Source: Candidatus Woesearchaeota archaeon (lineage in GTDB: Archaea; Nanobdellota; Nanobdellia; Woesearchaeales; GW2011-AR9). Taken from it: a stretch of DNA of 33,922 nt. Below are positions 20,764-29,856 of this stretch, piece by piece; positions within the stretch are counted from its first letter, which is position 1, and the number at the start of each line of letters is the position of its first letter. The position numbers were made by a program, and so were the translations under genes. The stretch is taken from assembly GCA_016179955.1 (NCBI GenBank), contig JACPCD010000009.1, positions 1 to 33,922 of the forward strand, given 5' to 3'. Below the pieces are notes generated by a model. That model had not been told where the DNA came from. It saw nothing but the letters and a program-made list of their open reading frames with translations, and made no database searches.

Positions 20764-21165
20764 ATGATTGTTTTTGAGACTTTTGCTTTGGTAAAGCTTT
20801 TGAAAAAAGAGCCAGGATATGAAAAGATAGCTCAAGCCGTTGAACAAGGTGGCTTTATTTTGGATACTACTAAATATGAATTGTTCTATGATGTGGTCAG
20901 AGATTGGATGAAGCAGGGGCATGAGCTTCATGAAAGTCTGCGGAAAGGCATTGAAATCATAGAAGCTTTGGCTACTCATTTACAAACCGAAAGCGTCAAT
21001 GAAAGAATTATGCAGGAATCAATTTATTTTAAGATCACTTACCACCAATTAAACCTTTCGCATTTTGATTGTCTGGCGTTGGGAGCTGCCAAAGTGCTGG
21101 GCGTGCCTCTCTTATCGGGTGAGAAAGGCTTGGCGCAAGTGAAAGAAGTAAAGGTGGTGGGATGA
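20764..21165 (+). CDS. PIN-domain protein, VapC-like
   Basis: MIVFETFALVKLLKKEPGYEKI and LSHFDCLALGAAKVLGVPLLSGEKGL. Confidence 0.8.
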   Translation: MIVFETFALVKLLKKEPGYEKIAQAVEQGGFILDTTKYELFYDVVRDWMKQGHELHESLRKGIEIIEALATHLQTESVNERIMQESIYFKITYHQLNLSHFDCLALGAAKVLGVPLLSGEKGLAQVKEVKVVG

Positions 21166-21263
21166 AAATGAATGAAGACTCATTCTGGTTAAAAGTAAGT
21201 GAACTTTCATTGATGAAAGTGTGGCATAATACGTTTGATGACCGATGGGATGAAGTGCTTTAA
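21162..21263 (+). CDS. 33-aa microORF coupled to the PIN gene, antitoxin-tail-like
   Basis: ATGA overlap with the PIN stop. Product MKMNEDSFWLKVSELSLMKVWHNTFDDRWDEVL resembles acidic C-terminal tails of AbrB/VapB antitoxins. Confidence 0.5.
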   Translation: MKMNEDSFWLKVSELSLMKVWHNTFDDRWDEVL

Positions 21264-21360
21264 AGAGTTGGTGTAGAATTCTGGAATAAAGTTAATCCTT
21301 ATTTAGGTCTATATTTTTTTAATTGATGTATATCCTGTTACGGGGGTATTGCTGAAAACA

Positions 21361-21606
21361 TTACCTCTTCAAAAAATCATAAACAATATATGTGGCCAGG
21401 ATAGTATAGGTTACCCATTTTGGAGAATCTGCCATCAACGACCATGCAACTGCCATCTTTTTCTCTGCCATACCTCCGTTAAACTCTTGAGCGGGAACTC
21501 GTATCATCTTTTGGGTTATATAAATGGGATTTAATAAGTATTCCCTCATCCTAATTTTTACCGGCAGGTGTTGTCGCGTTTTTTGCTCTAAATTTTCGGC
21601 GGTCAT
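21361..21606 (-). CDS. Small hypothetical protein with a C-terminal hydrophobic segment
   Basis: 81-aa ORF with no overlapping alternative. Confidence 0.4.
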   Translation of the reverse strand: MTAENLEQKTRQHLPVKIRMREYLLNPIYITQKMIRVPAQEFNGGMAEKKMAVAWSLMADSPKWVTYTILATYIVYDFLKR

Positions 21607-21640
21607 AGTATTATGAAAAATTAGTTATTCTCCTATAATA

Positions 21641-22045
21641 TTAACGACTTTCATACCCTTGACGTTGTTGAACGCGATATCTATCAACAGCCAAAAGGTA
21701 ACCTAAATCAGAATTTGCTTGCACCAATCTTGTGGCCGCATCACGAATTTCAGGAGTCATTACTCTGGCTCTCCCTTTATTGACTTTGTCTAAAGTAGGT
21801 ACAAATTCAGGGGCGACATAATACGCTTCACCCACCGAGCCAATAAGATCTGCTTGACCATCACCATTTAAATCTCGCACGTATGCTCGACTAAATAAAT
21901 AGTAAGGGCCACTTCCCAAGGGCATAATTACACTTGCAGACTGTCTATCAAAAACTGCTCTTTTCGGCTCTGAAAGTCTGCTATTGCCGCAACTAGTCAA
22001 GAGTCCCATTAAACTTAACGTTGCCAATGTTTTTCCCGTTGCCAT
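21641..22045 (-). CDS. Lipoprotein with EF-hand/FG-GAP-like motif
   Basis: Lipobox LLTSCG and calcium-loop-like DLNGDGQADLIG. Confidence 0.65.
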   Translation of the reverse strand: MATGKTLATLSLMGLLTSCGNSRLSEPKRAVFDRQSASVIMPLGSGPYYLFSRAYVRDLNGDGQADLIGSVGEAYYVAPEFVPTLDKVNKGRARVMTPEIRDAATRLVQANSDLGYLLAVDRYRVQQRQGYESR

Positions 22046-22246
22046 TTTTTTATTCCGTTGGAATATGAAAACCCCAACAGATCCCGAAGGACCTGCCGGG
22101 GAAAGAGGTGGTTTGAGGTATTTTGTAACTTAAGAATAGTGTATACTTTATAAATGTTGTGGTATTTTGTTACTTTATAGTGGTTTTTCTATCATTTCTT
22201 CCCAGTATCTAAATGCTAATATAGTTTTAAAGTCTTCTTCCCAGGT

Positions 22247-24613
22247 ATGTTTTTTCTTACCTACGTTGAGCCAGTCAATCTGCAGCAGGGAACGGAAACA
22301 CTCTTCTTCGTCCGGGAGCAGTCTCCCGCAGGCAATCGTTCGCACGTGGTTATACACAATATCTCTCATTATTTCTTTACACCCCCATTGCTTCACGATG
22401 ATGTAAGTGCACTCACGGAAAAATTGAAAAAAAGTATACCTGAAAATATGATCTTAGAGGAAAAGAGATATAACGCTCGGCGTTCTTTTGTACGTATAGC
22501 TGGCAGCAAAGAAGACCTCCCCTTGCTGCCGGCGTTGTTCCATCCTCAAAATGAGCCGGTTAATTCTCCTTCTCGACAACTGCGCTGGATATACTCGCCG
22601 GGGTTGCTGCTGGAAAGTCCCGATAAAATTCCGACCCCAGACGATATTCTTAGCGGACGAGTTCATCGCCAGTACGCGCCACTGGAAGCATTAGTGAATG
22701 ATTCTGCTGCCGTTATTGATATTGAGATGGAAGGCTGGCAGAAAGGTCAGGAGCACATCTTCATGGCCGTCTACCTCAGCCCGCACCAGAAGATTATCTT
22801 TCATGATCTCCCTTTTGACCAGCAAGAGCAGGAAGGATTTTTATTACAGCAATTTTCCTCACCCCAAGATTTAGGGGAAAAATTAACCAGACTTTTGCAT
22901 GAAGACGATCCGTTATGGATTTATGGGCACAATGTTATGAAGTATGACCAACTCAAGATTCGGGATTGCACTGGTGCGTATTTTCCAGCGACGGACGGGC
23001 ATTATCCGGTGACCAAGTCAACCCAGGGTTTAGGCAGAGTTCTTACCAAAGGGCGGTTTACCCTCGATACGTACGCCTATTATTTTAATTATGGCAACTT
23101 ACTCGCGAACGGCAGCCTGGGGACGCTCTCATTACAAAAGCGGCCGTTGAGTCATGCACAGCAGGCTCTTCGAGTGGCTGAGGCACGGCGGGGCAATAGT
23201 GATGCCTTTCAAGAGTTGGTGCAGTATTGCATTGGGGACGGTCTTGCTTCTTTAGAGCTGGCGGAAGGCGTTAAAGAATCAGCCAGCCGGATCGCGCTCC
23301 ATTTTCGGACGTCTCCCGATAGAGTCTGTACCGCGGGCAAGAGTACCACTGCCGAAGACTATTGGCAGCGGCGGCACTTCCTGATTAAAGGCACGTCTCC
23401 CCGCAGCTGGCGGACACGGGAAAAACCGTTTTCGCTTGATCAGCTAACCAATTCTCTCTTGACGAAGGGATTCGTCCCCGGCATTATTGATGACGTGCAC
23501 GTTCTTTATCTTACTCCGTTTATTGCAGGTACTCGTGATATGCTGGTTCGCCGGGCGGCAATGCTACGGCAAGGAATTGAAAAGACAGATCCCTGGGGGC
23601 AGTATGCACTGCTGCGGGCCTTGAATGCTGATATTTCCTTTCTGGTGCAGGAATATGAACGGATCGTGGGTGATGTTGAAGGCGCCCATTTTCGTGCTCC
23701 TCCCTCTGAATACAGTGAGCAAGAAAAGGCAGCGCTCTACTGCCTGTTCCGATATCAACAGATTCGCTCCATTGATGCTGATAAAAGCTATCCAGCAGAC
23801 CCCTTGAGTTTTGCTTCGCGGGTTGCGGCAGCTATTACTCGTACCAATGCTGCCTTGAGCCAGTACACTCCCATTAACCAAGGCTCTACTCTTACCTTTG
23901 TCCGGGGCAATGTTGAGGTGCAGCAACTGGAAGAATCAGGTTATGGCTGTTCTTTCGGTCAGGGAAAAGTGTTATCGTTACGTCCTGGCTGCGTTATTGC
24001 TAATCCTTTCCACGAGACCAATCCGGCCCGGTTTATGTACCAGGGCTATAGTTTTGAAAAAGGGAGAAAAAGTAATTTTGAGAAACGAGTGGTTAAGGAA
24101 ATGCTTACACAGCTTTTTGCCGGTGAGCGTGTTGATTCCATTCGGGCGTATCTCGATGGGGAAGTGAGCGATTTTAGTGCTGGCAGAAAACCTGATGAAG
24201 AGTATTATATTACTGGGAAAACCAGAACGTATTATCTTTCTGAGCTGACCAGAGTGCTGGAGCAGCGCTCGGAAAAGAGTAATCATCATATTCCTCTCGC
24301 TGCGTTGCAGCGCTATCGAAAAGTATCGCGTCGTTTGGGAAATACACTTTCTCCTTCGACCAGGAAAGAGCTTCAGGCGATACTGGAGCAGTGCCGCAGG
24401 GACTTTTCCTTTCCCTATCTGGACGAATTGTGGGAGAAAGTACAGCATCCTTTTCCGCCCACTCTCAATTTAATGATTGATGAGCTTGGCCGGTTAATGC
24501 CGGTGCCCATGGCTGCTGCTCCCGGACTTTCTCAATATGCTGCGAAGGTGCGAAAGCATTTGGCGGAGTTTTATGCGATATTAAAGCCGGCACAACGAAC
24601 GCTGGGGTGGTGA
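22247..24613 (+). CDS. B-family DNA polymerase homologue with exonuclease motifs and no recognisable polymerase catalytic motifs
   Basis: Exo I-like AAVIDIEMEG, Exo II-like WIYGHNVMKYDQ, Exo III-like YCIGD, and a PolB thumb-like segment VRAYLDGE..RKPDEEYYITGKTRTYYLSEL (start read as SIRAYLDGE). No DxxSLYPS or YGDTD seen. Confidence 0.68.
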   Translation: MFFLTYVEPVNLQQGTETLFFVREQSPAGNRSHVVIHNISHYFFTPPLLHDDVSALTEKLKKSIPENMILEEKRYNARRSFVRIAGSKEDLPLLPALFHPQNEPVNSPSRQLRWIYSPGLLLESPDKIPTPDDILSGRVHRQYAPLEALVNDSAAVIDIEMEGWQKGQEHIFMAVYLSPHQKIIFHDLPFDQQEQEGFLLQQFSSPQDLGEKLTRLLHEDDPLWIYGHNVMKYDQLKIRDCTGAYFPATDGHYPVTKSTQGLGRVLTKGRFTLDTYAYYFNYGNLLANGSLGTLSLQKRPLSHAQQALRVAEARRGNSDAFQELVQYCIGDGLASLELAEGVKESASRIALHFRTSPDRVCTAGKSTTAEDYWQRRHFLIKGTSPRSWRTREKPFSLDQLTNSLLTKGFVPGIIDDVHVLYLTPFIAGTRDMLVRRAAMLRQGIEKTDPWGQYALLRALNADISFLVQEYERIVGDVEGAHFRAPPSEYSEQEKAALYCLFRYQQIRSIDADKSYPADPLSFASRVAAAITRTNAALSQYTPINQGSTLTFVRGNVEVQQLEESGYGCSFGQGKVLSLRPGCVIANPFHETNPARFMYQGYSFEKGRKSNFEKRVVKEMLTQLFAGERVDSIRAYLDGEVSDFSAGRKPDEEYYITGKTRTYYLSELTRVLEQRSEKSNHHIPLAALQRYRKVSRRLGNTLSPSTRKELQAILEQCRRDFSFPYLDELWEKVQHPFPPTLNLMIDELGRLMPVPMAAAPGLSQYAAKVRKHLAEFYAILKPAQRTLGW

Positions 24614-24650
24614 GCAAACTTATATATAACCCGGAGCTTATAGTATTCTT

Positions 24651-25352
24651 ATGGCCACCTTCACCTATCAGGAACGCTTTAAGACCATTAAAGGCGTCTT
24701 TGATGAACATACCAATCGGGTGCTGTTTGAGCTGCACAGCCAGGGGCATTTTGACGAGTTAGTGTCGCCGCTGAAAGTCGGCAAGGAAAGCAATGTCTTC
24801 ATTGCCCTTAAAGGGAAGAAAAAAGTCATCGTGAAAATTTACCACTTGCAGAACTCTAACTTCAATAAGATGTTTAGTTATATCCGAGTTGATCCCCGCC
24901 ATATCTACCTGCAGCATCGTTCCCGGGAAATAATCTTTGCCTGGACCCAGCGGGAATATGCCAACCTGCTGCGGGCCGAAAAAGCCCGAATTAATGTTCC
25001 AGAGCCGTTGACGGTAAAAAATAACGTGTTAGTCGAGGAGATGATTGGCGATCCCGCGCCGCAGCTGAAAGACGCTTTTCCGGCTGATCCAGTTTATTTT
25101 TTTGATACAGTGATTGCCCAAATCCAAAGATTATACGCTGCGGGATTGGTCCATGGGGATCTTTCGGCGTTTAACATCCTGAATTGGGATGAAAAGCCCT
25201 ATTTCATTGACTTTTCGCAAGCGACCTTAACCAAGACGCCCAATGCCCAAGAACTGCTGGAACGCGATGTGAAAAATGTCCTGCAGTTTTTTAAGAAACT
25301 GGGAATTAAAGCTGAATTTGCACAAACTTTAAAAAAAATCACCCGTAAATGA
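24651..25352 (+). CDS. rio1: RIO1-type serine kinase
   Basis: KESNVFIALKGKKKVIVKIYHLQNSNFNKM, GLVHGDLSAFNIL, PYFIDFSQAT. Confidence 0.93.
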   Translation: MATFTYQERFKTIKGVFDEHTNRVLFELHSQGHFDELVSPLKVGKESNVFIALKGKKKVIVKIYHLQNSNFNKMFSYIRVDPRHIYLQHRSREIIFAWTQREYANLLRAEKARINVPEPLTVKNNVLVEEMIGDPAPQLKDAFPADPVYFFDTVIAQIQRLYAAGLVHGDLSAFNILNWDEKPYFIDFSQATLTKTPNAQELLERDVKNVLQFFKKLGIKAEFAQTLKKITRK

Positions 25353-25885
25353 CCCTCATGGAAGAATTCGCCTATGAATGGAAAATCCCGGAAGAACGAG
25401 TCGCGGTTCTGATAGGGGCAGCAGGCAGCACTAAAAAGATGCTGGAGCAACAGACCAAATGCACTATTGCTGTTTCCAAAGAAGGTGATGTTTCCATCAC
25501 CGGCGAGGATGCGTTGATGCTTTATACCACGCGAGAGATAGTCCGGGCCATTGGCAGAGGGTTTAATCCCAAGATTGCCTTACTGCTGTTGAAAACGGAT
25601 TATGCCTTAGAGATGATTGACATGAAAGATATTGCGGGGAAAAACAAGAATACCATGGAGAGACTCAAGGGTAGAGTAATCGGCACCGGTGGCAAATCGC
25701 GGGAAGAAATTGAGCGCTTGACTGACACGCACATTTCGGTGTATGGCAAGACTATCGGCATCATTGGCGAGGTCGAGCATGTTTCTCTAGCCCGGGACGC
25801 AGTGGCGATGCTGCTGCAGGGGTCGATGCACAAGACGGTGTACCAGTATTTAGAGAAGAAAAAGAAGGAGATATTGTTTGGGTGA
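25349..25885 (+). CDS. KH-domain protein (archaeal Krr1/Dim2-like)
   Basis: Two KH-like repeats (VLIGAAGSTKKMLEQQTKCTI and GRVIGTGGKSREEIERLTDTHISVYG), directly downstream of rio1 with overlap. Confidence 0.9.
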   Translation: MTLMEEFAYEWKIPEERVAVLIGAAGSTKKMLEQQTKCTIAVSKEGDVSITGEDALMLYTTREIVRAIGRGFNPKIALLLLKTDYALEMIDMKDIAGKNKNTMERLKGRVIGTGGKSREEIERLTDTHISVYGKTIGIIGEVEHVSLARDAVAMLLQGSMHKTVYQYLEKKKKEILFG

Positions 25886-25921
25886 AAATCGATTAAACGA
25901 GGTTGTACCTTGGACCACGTC

Positions 25922-26062
25922 ATGATGTTAACAATGGAACGATTTAAGTCAGAATTGAAAAAGAAAAAGCCGCCGTTCACCAGTTTGGCGAAACCCACTC
26001 ACTGGGGCGAGGGCAGTGAGCACCTTAGCGAGCAGATTGATGAAATTCTGTATGGTGAGTGA
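25922..26062 (+). CDS. Unannotated 46-aa small ORF, antitoxin-like
   Basis: Encodes MMLTMERFKSELKKKKPPFTSLAKPTHWGEGSEHLSEQIDEILYGE. The stop codon lies at the base of a terminator-like hairpin. Confidence 0.55.
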   Translation: MMLTMERFKSELKKKKPPFTSLAKPTHWGEGSEHLSEQIDEILYGE

Positions 26063-26085
26063 AATATTCAGATATTTCATTTTTT
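26060..26085 (+). terminator. Intrinsic terminator-like hairpin plus T-tract
   Basis: TGAAATAT-tcag-ATATTTCA followed by TTTTTT. Confidence 0.7.
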
Positions 26086-26174
26086 AATAATACAACCCCA
26101 TAATAAAAATAAATTCTGGCAAAAAAAGCAACTCACCACAATCCTTATAAACCACTTCTTTTTTTCTATAATTC

Positions 26175-27920
26175 ATGGCCGAGCGGACTGCCGAAGAATT
26201 AGCCAAGAAACAACGGGAAATCAGCATCGCTGAGTTCTTTGAGAAAAACCGCCACCTCCTGGGTTTTGATAATCCGCGGAAAGCCCTGCTTATGGCCGTG
26301 AAAGAAGCCGTGGATAATTCGCTAGATGCCTGCGAGGAAGCCCGCATCCTGCCGGAAGTCAACATTGAAATCCTGAAGCTGGATGAAAAACGCTATCGGA
26401 TGGTCGTGGAAGATAATGGTCCGGGCATCGTGCGCAAGCAAATCCCCAAGATCTTTGCCAAACTGTTATACGGCTCCAAGTTCCATAAACTTTCCGCGAC
26501 CCGCGGCCAGCAAGGAATTGGTATTTCTGCTGCGGTTCTCTACGGGCAACTTACCACTGGCAAGCCCGCTATTATTCTTTCCAAAACTGCGTCGGGTGAT
26601 ACCGCCCACAAGTTCAAGCTGAAAATCAACACGCAGACGAACAATCCGGACATTCTGGAAGATACCGAAGAAGAATGGCCGGGAAAAGAGCACGGCATCC
26701 GGGTGGAGATTGAGATGGAAGGTGAATATCTCAAAGGCCGCCAGTCAGTGGATGAGTATCTGAAAGAGACGGCTATTGTTAATCCTCATGCCACTCTCAT
26801 TTATACCAATCCGGAAGCAGAGCAAATAATCTTTCCCCGGGTGGTACAGCAATTGCCACCGGAAGCCAAGGAAATTCAGCCCCATCCCTATGGTGTGGAA
26901 TTAGGAATGCTGATCAAGATGCTGGAGAATACCGAGGCTAAGACCTTACAGCAGTTCCTCACGACGGAGTTTGTCCGCGTCGGTCCGGGAACGGCTAAGG
27001 AAATTTGCGCCAACAGTGCTTTACTTCCTAATACCAAACCCAAAGAAGTGAGTAGGGAATTAGCGGAGAATCTCTATAAAGGAATTCAAAAAACTAAAAT
27101 CATTGCTCCCCCTACTGATTGCATTTCTCCTATTGGCGAGGAGCAGCTGGAAGGGGGCTTGCGCAAGGAAATCAATGCGGAGTTTTATTGCGCCACGACC
27201 CGGCCGCCGGAAGTGTATCGGGGAAATCCATTTATTATAGAAGCGGCAATTGCGTTTGGCGGGGAGCAGGATGCCGAATCGACGGTTCGTATCCTGCGCT
27301 TTGCCAACCGCGTTCCGTTGTTGTATCAGCAAGGAGCGTGCGCCATCATTAATTCCATTACCAATACGGCCTGGAGGAATTATGGGTTGCAGCAAAGCAA
27401 TGGGGCACTGCCCAGTGGACCATGCACAATAGTGGTGCACATGACCTCCGTCTGGGTGCCTTTTACCTCTGAATCGAAAGAAGCGTTGGCGCACTATCCG
27501 GAAATCATCAAAGAAGTGAAGCTGGCGCTGCAGGAATGTGGACGTAAATTATCAATGTATGTCAACAAGAAGCGGCGCATTGGCGATGAAGCCAAGAAGC
27601 GCAGTTATATCGAAAAATATATTCCTCACGTGGCTGATGCCTTACGGGAAATTACCGCGGGAACTGTTCAGGAGCAGAAACAGCTGGAAGACAACCTGTA
27701 TGAAATCCTGGAGCAGGAGCGGGGAGAGCTGGAAGAACTGAGCATTGATAATCCGGATTATGACCCTGAGTTTGCCAAGATCGGGCAAGAGGAAGAGCCG
27801 GCCGATGATGGCTCTTTCACCGAAGAGACGAAGGGCATGAAAGAAAGTAAAGATAATAAAGACAAAAAAGAAAAGAAAGATATGAAAGATACGAAAGGCA
27901 AACAGACTAAATTAAAGTAA
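26175..27920 (+). CDS. top6B: DNA topoisomerase VI subunit B
   Basis: GHKL ATPase motifs: [55 protein letters not shown]. Confidence 0.96.
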   Translation: MAERTAEELAKKQREISIAEFFEKNRHLLGFDNPRKALLMAVKEAVDNSLDACEEARILPEVNIEILKLDEKRYRMVVEDNGPGIVRKQIPKIFAKLLYGSKFHKLSATRGQQGIGISAAVLYGQLTTGKPAIILSKTASGDTAHKFKLKINTQTNNPDILEDTEEEWPGKEHGIRVEIEMEGEYLKGRQSVDEYLKETAIVNPHATLIYTNPEAEQIIFPRVVQQLPPEAKEIQPHPYGVELGMLIKMLENTEAKTLQQFLTTEFVRVGPGTAKEICANSALLPNTKPKEVSRELAENLYKGIQKTKIIAPPTDCISPIGEEQLEGGLRKEINAEFYCATTRPPEVYRGNPFIIEAAIAFGGEQDAESTVRILRFANRVPLLYQQGACAIINSITNTAWRNYGLQQSNGALPSGPCTIVVHMTSVWVPFTSESKEALAHYPEIIKEVKLALQECGRKLSMYVNKKRRIGDEAKKRSYIEKYIPHVADALREITAGTVQEQKQLEDNLYEILEQERGELEELSIDNPDYDPEFAKIGQEEEPADDGSFTEETKGMKESKDNKDKKEKKDMKDTKGKQTKLK

Positions 27921-27921
27921 G

Positions 27922-29031
27922 ATGGCTAAAAAAACGTTACCCAAAGAGAATCAAGACGTAGTCGCGAAAATCGTAGACACGGCCACGGAAATGAAACAGA
28001 AGATCAAGCAGCTCAAGCAGCCTCAGCTGAAAATTCCGCTGCGGGCGCTGAGTAATGTCGAATATGATCTTAAAGCAGGCTATTTCAAACTGTTGCGGCA
28101 GATCAAGGCACGGACGTTGACTGCGTCTACCATCCGAACGTTTGCCCAGACGCTGCGGATGATGGGCTTATCCAAACAGCTGGTGGAGACGGATGACATT
28201 GCGACCAAAAGGGAAGCCTATTACGTGAGCAAGAACTGGGGGGATGCCCGATTCTTGGAGCAGCCGGAATCCGACACGGTCATGGACGATATTGAAGCGA
28301 TGATGCAGGTTAACCGGGAACGGATCGGATTCATTCCGGAAGAGAAAGGGGGTGATGTGGCGGGAGAGTTAGTCGTTATCGACCAAGATGCCGATACGGG
28401 CAAAGAATTGCGCATTGACTGCACCAAGTTTGGCTCGGGTGCGTATTCGGTGCCGAGCAGCTGCGAGCACCTAAAGTTTGAAACGAAAGCAAAATTTGTC
28501 TTAGCCATTGAAACCAGTGGTATGTTTGAGCGGCTGAACAAGCACCGCTATTGGAGGACTGCTAACTGTATCCTCATTTCTATGGGGGGAGTGCCTACTC
28601 GTGCATGCCGGCGTTTCATCCGCATGCTGGCCGATCAGCAGAAATTGCCGGTGTACGTCTTTACCGACGGTGATCCGTACGGGTTTGGTTCGATTTACCG
28701 CACTTTAAAGGTTGGTTCCGGCAACGCTGCCCATATCAATGAATATTTTTGCGTTCCTCAGGCCACATTTTTAGGTGTTACACCCCAAGATATTATTGAC
28801 TATAAACTGCCCACACATCCGCTGAAGGAGGTGGACGTCAAAAAAATAAAAGATTTAGTAAAGAATGATCCTTTCATCAAGCACCACAAAGAATGGCAAA
28901 AAGCCTTAGACCAGATGGCCAAGATGAAGGTGCGCGCGGAACAGCAAGCCTTGGCGAAGCATGGATTGAACTTCGTGATGGAAAAATACTTGCCGGACAA
29001 GCTGAAAAACCAAAAAACATGGCTGCCGTAA
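27922..29031 (+). CDS. top6A: DNA topoisomerase VI subunit A
   Basis: Catalytic-tyrosine region TKREAYYVSKNWGDARFLEQPESD and Toprim VYVFTDGDPYGFGSIYRTLKVGS. Confidence 0.96.
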   Translation: MAKKTLPKENQDVVAKIVDTATEMKQKIKQLKQPQLKIPLRALSNVEYDLKAGYFKLLRQIKARTLTASTIRTFAQTLRMMGLSKQLVETDDIATKREAYYVSKNWGDARFLEQPESDTVMDDIEAMMQVNRERIGFIPEEKGGDVAGELVVIDQDADTGKELRIDCTKFGSGAYSVPSSCEHLKFETKAKFVLAIETSGMFERLNKHRYWRTANCILISMGGVPTRACRRFIRMLADQQKLPVYVFTDGDPYGFGSIYRTLKVGSGNAAHINEYFCVPQATFLGVTPQDIIDYKLPTHPLKEVDVKKIKDLVKNDPFIKHHKEWQKALDQMAKMKVRAEQQALAKHGLNFVMEKYLPDKLKNQKTWLP

Positions 29032-29678
29032 AAGAAAGTATCCTTGTTATTGGAAATTGCGCCGGGTTTAAAACCCTGTACTTTAGGGCGCAATTTTCAA
29101 TCCCGAAAATCGCACGATTAAATACCTCAGGATTTAGCCCGAGGATTAGTGCGATTTTCGTTATTGGTGTGGCGTTGCTGTTGGTAGCATGTAGCAAATC
29201 AACTGCTACGGCAGTGATAGAAACTTCAGCCGGCACCTTTACTCTCGAATTATCTGATAAGACTCCCCGAACCACTCAAAATTTCATCGACCTGGTGAAC
29301 AAAGGATTTTATGATGGCACTACATTTCATCGTGTCATTCCTGAATTTATGATTCAGGGAGGCGATCCGCTGACTCGAGACCCAGCGCAGAAGTTTCGCT
29401 GGGGCACCGGCGGACCGGGCTATGAGATTGAGGATGAGTTTAGTCCGGAACTTAATAATGTTCGAGGTACCATCTCTATGGCCAATCACGGGCCGAATAC
29501 CGGCGGCAGCCAGTTTTTCATTAACGTCGTTGATAATACATATCTTGACAATAAACATGCGGTCTTTGGAACAGTCTTTTCGGGCATGGACGTGGTGGAT
29601 AAGATTTCATTAGTCTCCACGGATGCGCAGAACCGCCCGTTGGAAGATGTGACTGTCCTTTCGGTGAAAATTAAATAG
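29019..29678 (+). CDS. Cyclophilin-type peptidyl-prolyl isomerase, lipoprotein
   Basis: ATAVIETSAGTFTLELSDKTPRTTQNFIDLVNKGFYDGTTFHRVIPEFMIQGGDP and lipobox LLVACS. ATG 29019 overlaps the top6A end. Confidence 0.88.
   Translation: MAAVKESILVIGNCAGFKTLYFRAQFSIPKIARLNTSGFSPRISAIFVIGVALLLVACSKSTATAVIETSAGTFTLELSDKTPRTTQNFIDLVNKGFYDGTTFHRVIPEFMIQGGDPLTRDPAQKFRWGTGGPGYEIEDEFSPELNNVRGTISMANHGPNTGGSQFFINVVDNTYLDNKHAVFGTVFSGMDVVDKISLVSTDAQNRPLEDVTVLSVKIK
29050..29160. repeat. Two tandem long inverted repeats within the 5' coding region of the cyclophilin gene
   Basis: TTGGAAATTGCGCC (29050-29063) with GGCGCAATTTTCAA (29087-29100), and CGAAAATCGCAC (29104-29115) with GTGCGATTTTCG (29149-29160). Confidence 0.85.
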
Positions 29679-29723
29679 ATTTTAGATTTTTTTCACTGAC
29701 TATTTATCAAATCATCTTCTTTC

Positions 29724-29856
29724 GTATTTGTTTAGCACCTTCGAAATTCCCGAGGATTTTTTGGAGGAGAGACATCCCCGTAGGGGGCAAGTCCCCCTGT
29801 CTCTCTCATAGTTATTTTCCTATAGAATTTCGACCTTTGGGGTGCTAAACAAATAC
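29724..29856. repeat. 133-bp nested palindrome between convergent genes
   Basis: GTATTTGTTTAGCACC / GGTGCTAAACAAATAC (16 bp perfect), TCGAAATTC / GAATTTCGA, GAGAGACA / TGTCTCTC, GGGGG / CCCCC. Confidence 0.85.

Noticed and set aside
23978-24448. 156-aa reverse ORF within the PolB-like gene
   Set aside because: Antisense to a long ORF with coherent domain structure; no recognisable motifs.
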